This document shows, in pieces, positions 17,136-24,907 of a stretch of DNA of 64,000 nt. How positions within the stretch are numbered: position 1 is the first letter of the stretch; each line of letters starts with the position of its first letter. The stretch is taken from NCBI RefSeq assembly GCF_001428105.1, contig NZ_LMSJ01000058.1, forward strand, positions 25,558 through 89,557, in the 5' to 3' direction. The notes beneath the pieces are model-generated. The model ran no database searches and was not told where the DNA came from. It saw only the letters and a list, made by a program, of their open reading frames with translations. This DNA is from Paenibacillus sp. Soil766 (GTDB lineage: Bacteria; Bacillota; Bacilli; Paenibacillales; NBRC-103111). The translations under genes were made by a program, and so were the position numbers.

Positions 17136-18293
17136 ATGACAGAGCCCTTATTTATCGTTTCCAAAGAGGATTGGTCACTCCACCGCAAAGGATACCAAGA
17201 TCAAAACAGACATCAAGAGAAGGTCAAAGATGCCATTAAACAGAACCTTCCTGATCTGGTTACAGACGAAAGCATTGTCATGTCCAATGGAAAACAAGTC
17301 GTGAAGGTACCGATAAAAAGCTTGGACGAATACCGCTTCCGCTACAACTTCAACAAAGGCAAGCATGTCGGTCAAGGCGACGGCGATTCGCAGGTTGGCG
17401 ATGTGCTGGGCACAGACCCGCAGCCTGCACAAGGCCCAGGTAAAGGCGAAGGCGCTGGTGATCAAGCCGGCGATGATTATTACGAAGCCGAAGTGAGTAT
17501 GGAAGAGCTGCAAGCGATGCTGTTCTCGGAGCTCGAGCTGCCGAATTTGCAGCAAAAAGAGAAGCGGAACATGACGTCCACCGAAGTGATTTTCAACGAT
17601 ATCCGCAAAAAAGGGATCATGTCCAACATCGACAAGAAGCGGACGATCCTCGAAAACATGCGCCGCAATTCGCGAGGCAGCTCACCGGGCATCCATCATA
17701 TTTCACCAGATGATTTGCGTTTCAAAACATGGGAGGAAATCGAAAAACCGCACTCCAATGCGCTTATCATTGCCATGATGGATACCTCTGGTTCCATGGG
17801 CTCCTTCGAGAAATACATAGCCCGCAGCTTCTTCTTCTGGATGACCCGCTTCCTGCGCACGAAATATGAGAACGTTGAAATTGTGTTCATCGCGCATCAT
17901 ACCGAGGCTAAAGAGGTCACAGAGGAAGAGTTTTTCACAAAAGGCGAGAGCGGCGGCACGATCTGTTCTTCGGCCTATCAAACCGCGATTGATATTATTG
18001 ATAAAAGGTACCCCCCTTCTCAGTTCAATATTTATCCGTTTCATTTCTCGGACGGGGATAATTTAACTTCCGATAACGAGCGCTGTGTGAAGCTGATTAC
18101 ACAATTAATGGAGCGCTCGAACATGTTCGGCTACGGGGAAGTGAATCAATATAACCGCAGTTCTACACTTATGTCCGCATTCCGTCATATCAACAATCCG
18201 AAATTCCTACATTACGTCATCCGTGAAAAAGGTGAAGTATATAAAGCGTTAAAAACCTTTTTTACCAAACAGGAAGGAGTGCCTGTACAGTGA
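17136..18293 (+). CDS. yhbH: sporulation protein YhbH (DUF444, vWA domain)
   Basis: This 385-residue protein matches B. subtilis YhbH and E. coli YeaH (DUF444) in length and layout. An N-terminal variable part is followed by SPDDLRFKTWEEIEKP and a von Willebrand A domain whose MIDAS motif is MMDTSGSMG near residue 214. In B. subtilis it is sigma-E dependent, works with PrkA and SpoVR, and affects spore cortex formation. A strong AAGGAGGTGTCCCC precedes the ATG. It overlaps spoVR by four bases (GTGA). The PrkA kinase gene that often lies upstream is absent from this window. Fragments of a second yhbH lie upstream. Confidence 0.93.
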   Translation: MTEPLFIVSKEDWSLHRKGYQDQNRHQEKVKDAIKQNLPDLVTDESIVMSNGKQVVKVPIKSLDEYRFRYNFNKGKHVGQGDGDSQVGDVLGTDPQPAQGPGKGEGAGDQAGDDYYEAEVSMEELQAMLFSELELPNLQQKEKRNMTSTEVIFNDIRKKGIMSNIDKKRTILENMRRNSRGSSPGIHHISPDDLRFKTWEEIEKPHSNALIIAMMDTSGSMGSFEKYIARSFFFWMTRFLRTKYENVEIVFIAHHTEAKEVTEEEFFTKGESGGTICSSAYQTAIDIIDKRYPPSQFNIYPFHFSDGDNLTSDNERCVKLITQLMERSNMFGYGEVNQYNRSSTLMSAFRHINNPKFLHYVIREKGEVYKALKTFFTKQEGVPVQ

Positions 18294-19723
18294 GTAAATC
18301 CGAAATCCAGAAGCTGGAATATGCCATTGATGAAATCACGGAGATCGCGAAGGGCTTTGGGCTCGACTTCTTTCCCATGCGGTACGAAATTTGTCCAGCA
18401 GAAATTATCTATACCTTCGGTGCCTACGGAATGCCGACACGCTACAGTCACTGGAGCTTTGGCAAAAATTTTCATCGCATGAAAACGCAGTACGATTTTG
18501 GACTTAGTAAAATTTACGAATTGGTCATCAATTCGGACCCGTGCTACGCCTTCCTTTTAGACGGAAATTCGCTGATTCAAAATAAATTGATCGTCGCGCA
18601 CGTGCTTGCCCACTGCGACTTTTTCAAAAATAACGCACGCTTCTCCAAAACAAATCGCAATATGGTCGAGAGCATGTCCGCTACGGCTGAACGCATCCGC
18701 CAATATGAAATTGAGCATGGGATCGATGAGGTTGAACAATTCATAGATGCTGTCCTTGCCATTCAAGAGCACATTGACCCTGTACTCACGCTAACGTATG
18801 GCCAGTCTCGCAAACGCCAAGAAAATAACAAAGCGGCTGCACCAGCGGCGCGGTCGGAAGCCACCTACGGGTATGAGGATTTATGGGACTTAGATAGCCG
18901 AAACAAGGCTGCTGTCTCCTTGGATAAAGTAGATACGAAGCGCTTTCCGCCGAAGCCCGAGAAGGATCTCCTTCTTTTTATCGAGGAACATGCCCCTTAT
19001 ATGGAAGATTGGCAACGGGATATTCTGACCATGCTTCGCGATGAAATGCTCTACTTCTGGCCGCAGCTCGAAACCAAAATCATGAACGAAGGCTGGGCTT
19101 CGTACTGGCATCAACACATCCTGCGCGAAATGGATTTGACCGAGGAAGAAACGATTGAGTACTCCAAACTGAACTCCTCTGTCGTCGTTCCCTCTCGCCA
19201 TTCTTTAAATCCCTATTATTTAGGTGTCAAAATATTTGAAGACATCGAGAAGCGCTGGGATGCACCGACCGATGAGGAAATCCGCAAATTCGGGCGGACA
19301 CCTGGGCAAGGCAGGAAGAAAATCTTTGAGGTTCGCGAATATGAATCCGACACCTCATTTATCCGCAATTATTTGAATAAACCATTGGTTGAAGAGTTAG
19401 ACCTATATGTGTTTGAGAAGAAAGGTCCTGAGTGGAAGATCACGGACAAAACGTGGGAAAATACGCGAGATCAGCTCATTTACTCCAGAGTAAACGGTGG
19501 TTTCCCTTACATCGTTGTTGAGGATGGTGACTATCAGCGTAACGGGGAGTTGTATTTGAAGCACGCTTATGAAAGCGTGGAGCTGGATTTGAAGTATGTC
19601 GAGCGGACACTGCCGTATATTTATAAGCTGTGGGGTAAGACCATTCATATGCATACGATGGTGGAGGATAAGCCGGTGTTGTTTAGCTTTGATGGGAAGA
19701 AGCATCATCGGAGGTTTTTGTGA
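18290..19723 (+). CDS. spoVR: stage V sporulation protein R
   Basis: This 477-residue protein is of the SpoVR family, close to the usual length. It contains the family segments FFPMRYEICPAEIIYTFGAYGMPTRY (about residues 25-50), HVLAHCDFFKNN (about 103) and MNEGWASYWHQHIL (about 262), whose histidines and glutamate suggest a metal site. It is needed for normal cortex assembly in B. subtilis. The start is GTG overlapping the yhbH stop, so the two are translationally coupled. A terminator follows at 19780. A decayed piece of another spoVR lies at 20235-20350. Confidence 0.93.
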   Translation: MSKSEIQKLEYAIDEITEIAKGFGLDFFPMRYEICPAEIIYTFGAYGMPTRYSHWSFGKNFHRMKTQYDFGLSKIYELVINSDPCYAFLLDGNSLIQNKLIVAHVLAHCDFFKNNARFSKTNRNMVESMSATAERIRQYEIEHGIDEVEQFIDAVLAIQEHIDPVLTLTYGQSRKRQENNKAAAPAARSEATYGYEDLWDLDSRNKAAVSLDKVDTKRFPPKPEKDLLLFIEEHAPYMEDWQRDILTMLRDEMLYFWPQLETKIMNEGWASYWHQHILREMDLTEEETIEYSKLNSSVVVPSRHSLNPYYLGVKIFEDIEKRWDAPTDEEIRKFGRTPGQGRKKIFEVREYESDTSFIRNYLNKPLVEELDLYVFEKKGPEWKITDKTWENTRDQLIYSRVNGGFPYIVVEDGDYQRNGELYLKHAYESVELDLKYVERTLPYIYKLWGKTIHMHTMVEDKPVLFSFDGKKHHRRFL

Positions 19724-19779
19724 GAGAAAGCCTACCTTTGTAGGGGAGATCATTATAATTCGCTTACACAATATGTAAA

Positions 19780-19822
19780 AAGGACCATTGGGGTTCACGG
19801 ATTACCCAGTGGTTCTTTTTCA
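19780..19822 (+). terminator. terminator of yhbH-spoVR
   Basis: AAAGGACCAtTGGGG pairs with CCCAgTGGTTCTTT and is followed by a T-rich tail, about 60 bases after the spoVR stop. Confidence 0.8.
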
Positions 19823-19896
19823 ACTCAAATATTTCATTCATTTAAAAAACTGACTCATTTAGTAATCGATTCATGATCAACAGTTAAGATTGTGTT

Positions 19897-20156
19897 TCAT
19901 GCCGCCGATCTTGAACGAGGACTCACGTATAGCTCACCGTTATCTAGCAGCTTGTAGGATACGACATATCGGTCCTCCATGTAATAATAGGTGTCGTGCT
20001 ATTCGCGAGAGAGCATCATTATCCCTATTTGAACGACCTTTTGCTCCACTCGCCGAATAATTAATCTTATATACGCTTGTTTCCTGCACGCTGTAATGAT
20101 CGCTTTTGAATTTCTCGGAATCGATTTCCCGCCGTTTCGGTCCATTGCACAATCAA
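19897..20156 (-). pseudogene. decayed ParE/RelE-like toxin gene
   Basis: From a TTG or GTG directly after the antitoxin stop, the frame reads IVQWTETAGNRFREIQKRS and stops at 20067. WTETA..RF.EI is the typical first strand and helix of ParE/RelE toxins. Reading resumes in another frame with RYVVSYKLLDNGELYV near the end, which fits the family's last strands, and one more stop codon interrupts it. At least one frameshift and one nonsense change make it non-functional. Confidence 0.5.
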
Positions 20157-20237
20157 TTACAGTTCACCACGCTCTATCTCTTCAACCATCTCTTCAGTGG
20201 AATAAACTTTCCCTTGCTTCATGTCTTGCTCGGACAG
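20157..20237 (-). pseudogene. 3' remnant of an antitoxin gene
   Basis: Twenty-six codons read LSEQDMKQGKVYSTEEMV and then EEIERGEL before a stop. This resembles the C-terminal tail of RelB/Phd-type antitoxins (DxxxGxVYSxEE). It lies directly before the decayed toxin gene, in the order expected for a toxin-antitoxin pair. The upstream part is missing, because at 20237 the sequence switches to the spoVR fragment. Confidence 0.5.
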
Positions 20238-20350
20238 ATATTATCTACCCTTCGGTGCTTATTGGATGCCGACTCGCTTTAGCCATTGAAGCTTCGGTAA
20301 GACGTTCAACATAACTTAGATAAATTTACTAGTTGGTCATTCCATTAACG
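20235..20350 (+). pseudogene. decayed fragment of a second spoVR
   Basis: The sequence parallels codons about 38-80 of spoVR (18400-18535). Shared words are ATTATCTA, CCTTCGGTGC, ATGCCGAC, CGCT, and later TTTAC.A.TTGGTCAT. There are an internal deletion and in-frame stops (AGCCATTGA). No open frame survives. The match is visible by eye and is too long for chance. Confidence 0.7.
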
Positions 20351-20444
20351 GATTGTGGGAGAGCTGGATTTAATAGTTTGAAAAAAGGTGTAAAACCCTT
20401 ATATGTAATTAAATAGGAATAAAAAACCATTCTAAATATTGTAT
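20351..20444. other. intergenic, 3' of the dynamin operon
   Basis: This is an AT-rich stretch after the last gene of the GTPase operon. Only a weak AAGG/CCTT pairing with a T run is seen at 20381-20400 on the minus strand, so the operon's terminator is uncertain. Confidence 0.35.
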
Positions 20445-21629
20445 CTAGGAATAGTTATCCAAAATATCGATTGCCTCTTGAATCATTAATAAATGTTTTG
20501 AAAAGGAAGACACTAGCAAACGGTAATGCTCCATTTTGAATTGACCAAGTAACCCTTTCTCCCATTGCTCTAAGGTTTGCTTAACAATTTTCTCACTCAC
20601 ATGTATCATATACTTCCTAAGTGTCATACCGCTTACATTCGGCAACGGCACCACGTTAAACTGCATCATAAAATATCGTTGGTACTGCTTGACTGCTTCC
20701 CGGACCTGCTTCTTCCGCTGTTCTATGGCGTGCTGTTTCGTTAATACACCTAGTAGGACCGTAGCAGCAACAGCAAATATAGCGATAGGTGGAAAAACGT
20801 TCATCAAGGCATAGGTTATTGTATGCCAACCCGCCGCCAGCCCAAGCGTTCCGACCACTGCCGATCCCATGCCTACCATAAAGGCTTGTTCAGAGACTCC
20901 CATTTTAAAATCGATAGAGATGGAATCATTGGCTTGCTTGGCCAAATTAAAGGCAGACAGTCGCTCTATATCCGGTACCTGATTTTGAATATGGGCTTTC
21001 CAATCTTCTTGATACTGCTCTCCTGCCTGTGACATTAGAGCGCTCATTTCCTTACCTACTTGTTGCGGCTTTAAGAACTGCTCCATGACCCGTTCTACTA
21101 CCGTTCGATCATCGATGACCGAATCCTGTTGCGATAATTTGGACCCAGTTATTTCTTTACTTGCTTCATTCGCCTTCTTTACAACCCAATTGACTACACT
21201 CCCCGCTTTTTTAGCGGTATCGCGTATGCCTGTATACCATTCGCCATCTTTTTCAACTTCTTTGCACATGGATTTCTCTTTGGCCAAAAAATAAACGTCC
21301 ATTTTTTCATATAAGTTATCAAAAAAGGACTCAACACTTTCCGGAACGTACTGCCATAGCTGTTTCTCCCGAAAAGTCATCTGCTCACAGATGTTTAAAT
21401 ATTGGCTGGCCATGGCTTGAATCGTGATTTGTTCCTGCAGCAAAACTACGAGTTTTTGCTGGTTATGGGAATTCGGATCGGTTAGAACAACGTGGAACTT
21501 GTCAATTGATGCTTTTAAGGATTGTTCAATATTATTCGCTAAGCTTTCATCAATTTCTTTTAATTGCCGAAAGGTATCTTGAAACGCAATCAATCCAATA
21601 ATCGGCTCTAGTACCCGGTATTTGCTCAT
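20445..21629 (-). CDS. hydrophobic-hairpin protein of the dynamin operon
   Basis: This is a 394-residue protein of a family I do not recognise. The N-terminal 220 residues are helical and charged. About residues 240-295 hold a long hydrophobic region (GMGSAVVGTLGLAAGW, then PPIAIFAVAATVLLGVL) that could be a membrane hairpin. The remaining 100 residues are again helical and amphipathic. That layout is like the stalk and paddle of bacterial dynamin-like proteins without a GTPase head. There is no P-loop. GGAGG lies seven bases before the ATG and the gap to the preceding gene is 16 bases, so it is the last gene of the GTPase operon. A partner role for the GTPases at the membrane is inference. 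Confidence 0.6.
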   Translation of the reverse strand: MSKYRVLEPIIGLIAFQDTFRQLKEIDESLANNIEQSLKASIDKFHVVLTDPNSHNQQKLVVLLQEQITIQAMASQYLNICEQMTFREKQLWQYVPESVESFFDNLYEKMDVYFLAKEKSMCKEVEKDGEWYTGIRDTAKKAGSVVNWVVKKANEASKEITGSKLSQQDSVIDDRTVVERVMEQFLKPQQVGKEMSALMSQAGEQYQEDWKAHIQNQVPDIERLSAFNLAKQANDSISIDFKMGVSEQAFMVGMGSAVVGTLGLAAGWHTITYALMNVFPPIAIFAVAATVLLGVLTKQHAIEQRKKQVREAVKQYQRYFMMQFNVVPLPNVSGMTLRKYMIHVSEKIVKQTLEQWEKGLLGQFKMEHYRLLVSSFSKHLLMIQEAIDILDNYS

Positions 21630-21645
21630 TAGTCAGCCTCCAACT

Positions 21646-22515
21646 TTAAGGTTGTAGAATCATGTGACGAAGTGTTCGTTTTGCCGGCGCGACTAGTTCC
21701 TGCACTCGTTTGAACGCTTTATCAGGATTATCAAGCGTATACTTTACCGCTACAGCTGTGCCAATTGCTGCTAAACAGCCAATCCATACGGGTCCACCTA
21801 TTAAGGTACCCACAGCTAAAGCACTTCCTGAAACGATTGTTCCCTTCCCTGCTTGAACAAGACTCTTCTTCTTGTCCTCTGACTTGTACAATGAATAAAC
21901 AAGTCCACCTGCAGCAATAGGTAGCAGGACTGGATTAGCTGAGGCAATGGATGAGACAAGATAAGACCCCGCCAAGTTAGATATACGGCTCGGATCCCCT
22001 TTTTTCCCTAAAATCAGACTTCCCAATAAAGCTATAGATCCACCTAATAGCTCAGGACTGTTAATCGTCAAGGCATCAGCAAGGAACGGCTTTGAAATTC
22101 CTATCTGCTGCAAGGAATCGGCTATTCGATCGAATTGATGCTGGGTAAATGATAAAAATGGATTAATCCCACTTACAGATGCTGTATCACGAAGGAGATG
22201 TTCCGCTGCCTGTGAAAGCTCCGTAACAAACGAATCATCCGAGCTAACATCTTTCACCGCTTGTAAAGAGCCTAGGAAGCTATGTTGTCCGTCCAACAAG
22301 TGATGGTACTGTGAGCCGCCGATATGGGTGGAATTATAAACAGAATCGATTGCTTTGTCATATGCGTCAAAGTTATGGTTGAACTCCTGGGCCATCCACT
22401 GTGCCATTGAATGGCTTCCTATAGTCAAACCTGCATCCAATGGAGCAAATGTCTTGTCAACTGAGGGTAGATCTAACTCAAATCTGCGCATTCTTCTTTT
22501 TTGGTGCGAATTCAT
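21646..22515 (-). CDS. hydrophobic protein of the dynamin operon, unknown family
   Basis: This 289-residue protein has a charged N terminus and a glycine- and alanine-rich hydrophobic C-terminal half (SIALLGSLILGKKG, IAAGGLVYSLYK, SGSALAVGTLIGG, IGCLAAIGTAVAVKY; about residues 163-265). The segments are short and resemble membrane-inserting or pore-type helices more than classical transporters. No enzyme motif is seen. AAAGGAG sits before the ATG. It is separated from the upstream GTPase gene by 142 bases containing a small hairpin, so its expression may be set separately from the three GTPases. The function is unknown. A membrane target or effector role is inference from context. Confidence 0.55.
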   Translation of the reverse strand: MNSHQKRRMRRFELDLPSVDKTFAPLDAGLTIGSHSMAQWMAQEFNHNFDAYDKAIDSVYNSTHIGGSQYHHLLDGQHSFLGSLQAVKDVSSDDSFVTELSQAAEHLLRDTASVSGINPFLSFTQHQFDRIADSLQQIGISKPFLADALTINSPELLGGSIALLGSLILGKKGDPSRISNLAGSYLVSSIASANPVLLPIAAGGLVYSLYKSEDKKKSLVQAGKGTIVSGSALAVGTLIGGPVWIGCLAAIGTAVAVKYTLDNPDKAFKRVQELVAPAKRTLRHMILQP

Positions 22516-22560
22516 AGAGCAGCTCCTTTAACAAAATCTATTCTCAAGAAAAATAGAGAT

Positions 22561-22598
22561 AAAAGAGTCTTCAGTTCTATAAGAAAAGAAGGCTCTCT
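22561..22598 (-). terminator. possible internal attenuator in the dynamin operon
   Basis: GAGTCTTC and GAAGGCTC form an imperfect stem and are followed on the minus strand by four T. The hairpin lies between the third GTPase gene and the hydrophobic-protein pair. The short T run would allow partial read-through. Confidence 0.45.
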
Positions 22599-22657
22599 CA
22601 TTCTATTTTTACGATTTTCTCGTCGGACACTCCAAACAAGACGTTTGCAAGATTATA

Positions 22658-24907
22658 TTATATAACCATTTTATTAAAATTCTCGATATCCTGCTTAAGA
22701 AGGGCCAGCACCTCTTCGTATTTTCGCATTTCCTGATCCCGGTTCTGAATGCTCTTCTGCAGTTTGTTACGCTTCGCTTCCGACTCCTTCAGCACATCGT
22801 TGATGAAATCGGAGCTGATTTCTTGAAGAGAGTGCTCCACCTCGCGCAGCTTAAGATTCATTTTATCTGTTGTATCATTCAGAATCACATCAGTTTGTTC
22901 ATAGAATAGCTGTTTCAGTTTCTCGACGTCACCACCTTCTACCTTACCCATACCGAATTTATCTGTAATCCGCTTCCGATAAACACCACTATCCAGATCA
23001 AAAGTAGGTAGTGATATCTTATTGATTGTCTTCTGGACCGGTACGATGACTTCATTGAAATCGAAGCTCTCGTCTGAAAGATCATGGATCCGCAACATAG
23101 CCGTTTTCAGATCATTGACGAGCTTCTCCAGGTTCATGATCTCATCATAAGAACTTTTCAAGCCTTTCTCCAGTTCAATCGCAAAATCTGCCACCTGATC
23201 AATAGTCTGGTGGACGTTCGCATAAGAATAAGTTCGGTTTTCGTAAACGTCACGGCTCTTGAGCCATAGAAATCCGTATCTTTCTGACTTGACGAATTCG
23301 CGTCGAGACTCCTTCGACTCTTGGAAACGACGATAATTTTGGGCGATGCTTTTGAATTCTGTTTGAAGTTCGTTGAATTTCTTTTTGACCTTAGTAATAA
23401 AGTTATCAAAAATCAAATCCACTTCTTTACGGGCCCGCTCCATCGTCATTACAACGGCCTTATATGTTTTTTCGATATCCTCACCCGAGGATTCACTAAT
23501 TAACCTCAGGTCATTCCGCAGCTCGTCCATCAAATTTGATAGTTGCTTGATAAATGCATCCTGCTGTGCCATGAGTAAATGGCCGAAGCGATTCTTCAAG
23601 ATCTCTTCCTTCCGACTTTGCACCTCTGGAATACGTACGTCGCGTATCTGCTCGATATTGGACAATCCGATGAGCAGTTCTGGTGTGAGCTTGTCAGTGG
23701 CGAACGTCCCCTGCAGCAACTTCAGTACATGCTGTTGCTCGTTTGACAGATTCTGCATATGTTTCCCAATTGTATACGCCATGGATGACACAAAGATCGG
23801 CGGCATGCTGTTTCTCAAACTTTGCATAATCGGATTGTCCGGATACATTCGAATCATTGGCATAATAGTATTTTCAGCTTGAGATTGCAATTTATCCGTA
23901 ATGTATTTTAATGCATGCCGAAGAGACGGATATTTATTGCCATCGCCATACAAGACAAGATCGAATTTGCTGCCTACAAGTAAGATATTGACTATCCCTT
24001 TGTCCGGAATATTCTGGGTCAACAGCTCCACATCTACCGAATCCATGAACTGTGAGGTATAACTTAATAGGAAGACAACGTCGCACTGCCCTAGATAATC
24101 CCTTGTCCGCTGCCCACGCGACAGAATCGGATCATTAATCCCCGGTGTATCTACAATATCCATGTGTTGGAGTGATTCGTCAGGGATGTACAGTATGGTG
24201 CTTTTTACAATTGGCGTAAATTTCCCTTCCGCCCCGACATATTGCTGCAGCTCGCCGATGAGTTGACTTGTCTCCTGCATCTCAGCGAGCTCTATTGTCG
24301 TACCCAGGTAATCATCAATGCGTAGTCCGCCTTGTTGAACAGACAGGACAAGCTCATGAGCAGCTTTAAGCTCGTCGGGCGCATTCAACATTGCAATGAT
24401 TTCCTGGTGCGATAGCTTCCGTTCCTTTTTCATTGTCATTTCCTTAACTCTTCTGCCAATCCTCGCTATGCCGCCAGTTGGCTCTTCAGACAGCTTTTCC
24501 CTCATTCGATCGATTAGCTCCTGGAGCTTTTTAGCCTTGCTGTGAATGACGTCCCACTCTTCCCGGGTGAAAAACTCAATCTCCGCTCTAGGCGAATCGG
24601 CATAGGTAATTACGGTGAGAGCTGCCGTCATCGGTGTGGATGCCTTTGGCAAGACATCCTTTCCGTCGAAGAGTAGCGCATTAAGAAAGGAGGATTTGCC
24701 CGCCTTGATCTGACCGACAACACCAATTTTCAACTTCCTATTCTCCTCAAGCACATACTCCGCATCTTTACGAAAAGAACTCGAGAATTCAGCGATGGTA
24801 TGGTAATGATCAAGTCCAAGCACATCCTGGTGCACCTTGTATTTGTCTGTGATATTTTCAAACAGCCGAATATACTTGCTGATTGTCTCTAGGTTTTGAG
24901 TTTTCAC
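22658..24907 (-). CDS. dynamin-like GTPase (third of three)
   Basis: This 749-residue dynamin-family GTPase has P-loop GQIKAGKSS (65-73), a G2 threonine in STPMTAAL (about 90-97), G3 DTPGIND (253-259) and a G4-like GSKFD (312-316, serine in place of N/T). A long inserted helical segment (about 110-230) lies between G2 and G3. The C-terminal 300 residues are mainly coiled coil with no clear transmembrane helix. The start is GTG 24907 with GAGGAG seven bases upstream, so the gene overlaps the preceding GTPase by 50 bases. Bacterial dynamins bind and remodel membranes, often as hetero-oligomers, which fits three different GTPases in one operon. Confidence 0.85.
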   Translation of the reverse strand: MKTQNLETISKYIRLFENITDKYKVHQDVLGLDHYHTIAEFSSSFRKDAEYVLEENRKLKIGVVGQIKAGKSSFLNALLFDGKDVLPKASTPMTAALTVITYADSPRAEIEFFTREEWDVIHSKAKKLQELIDRMREKLSEEPTGGIARIGRRVKEMTMKKERKLSHQEIIAMLNAPDELKAAHELVLSVQQGGLRIDDYLGTTIELAEMQETSQLIGELQQYVGAEGKFTPIVKSTILYIPDESLQHMDIVDTPGINDPILSRGQRTRDYLGQCDVVFLLSYTSQFMDSVDVELLTQNIPDKGIVNILLVGSKFDLVLYGDGNKYPSLRHALKYITDKLQSQAENTIMPMIRMYPDNPIMQSLRNSMPPIFVSSMAYTIGKHMQNLSNEQQHVLKLLQGTFATDKLTPELLIGLSNIEQIRDVRIPEVQSRKEEILKNRFGHLLMAQQDAFIKQLSNLMDELRNDLRLISESSGEDIEKTYKAVVMTMERARKEVDLIFDNFITKVKKKFNELQTEFKSIAQNYRRFQESKESRREFVKSERYGFLWLKSRDVYENRTYSYANVHQTIDQVADFAIELEKGLKSSYDEIMNLEKLVNDLKTAMLRIHDLSDESFDFNEVIVPVQKTINKISLPTFDLDSGVYRKRITDKFGMGKVEGGDVEKLKQLFYEQTDVILNDTTDKMNLKLREVEHSLQEISSDFINDVLKESEAKRNKLQKSIQNRDQEMRKYEEVLALLKQDIENFNKMVI

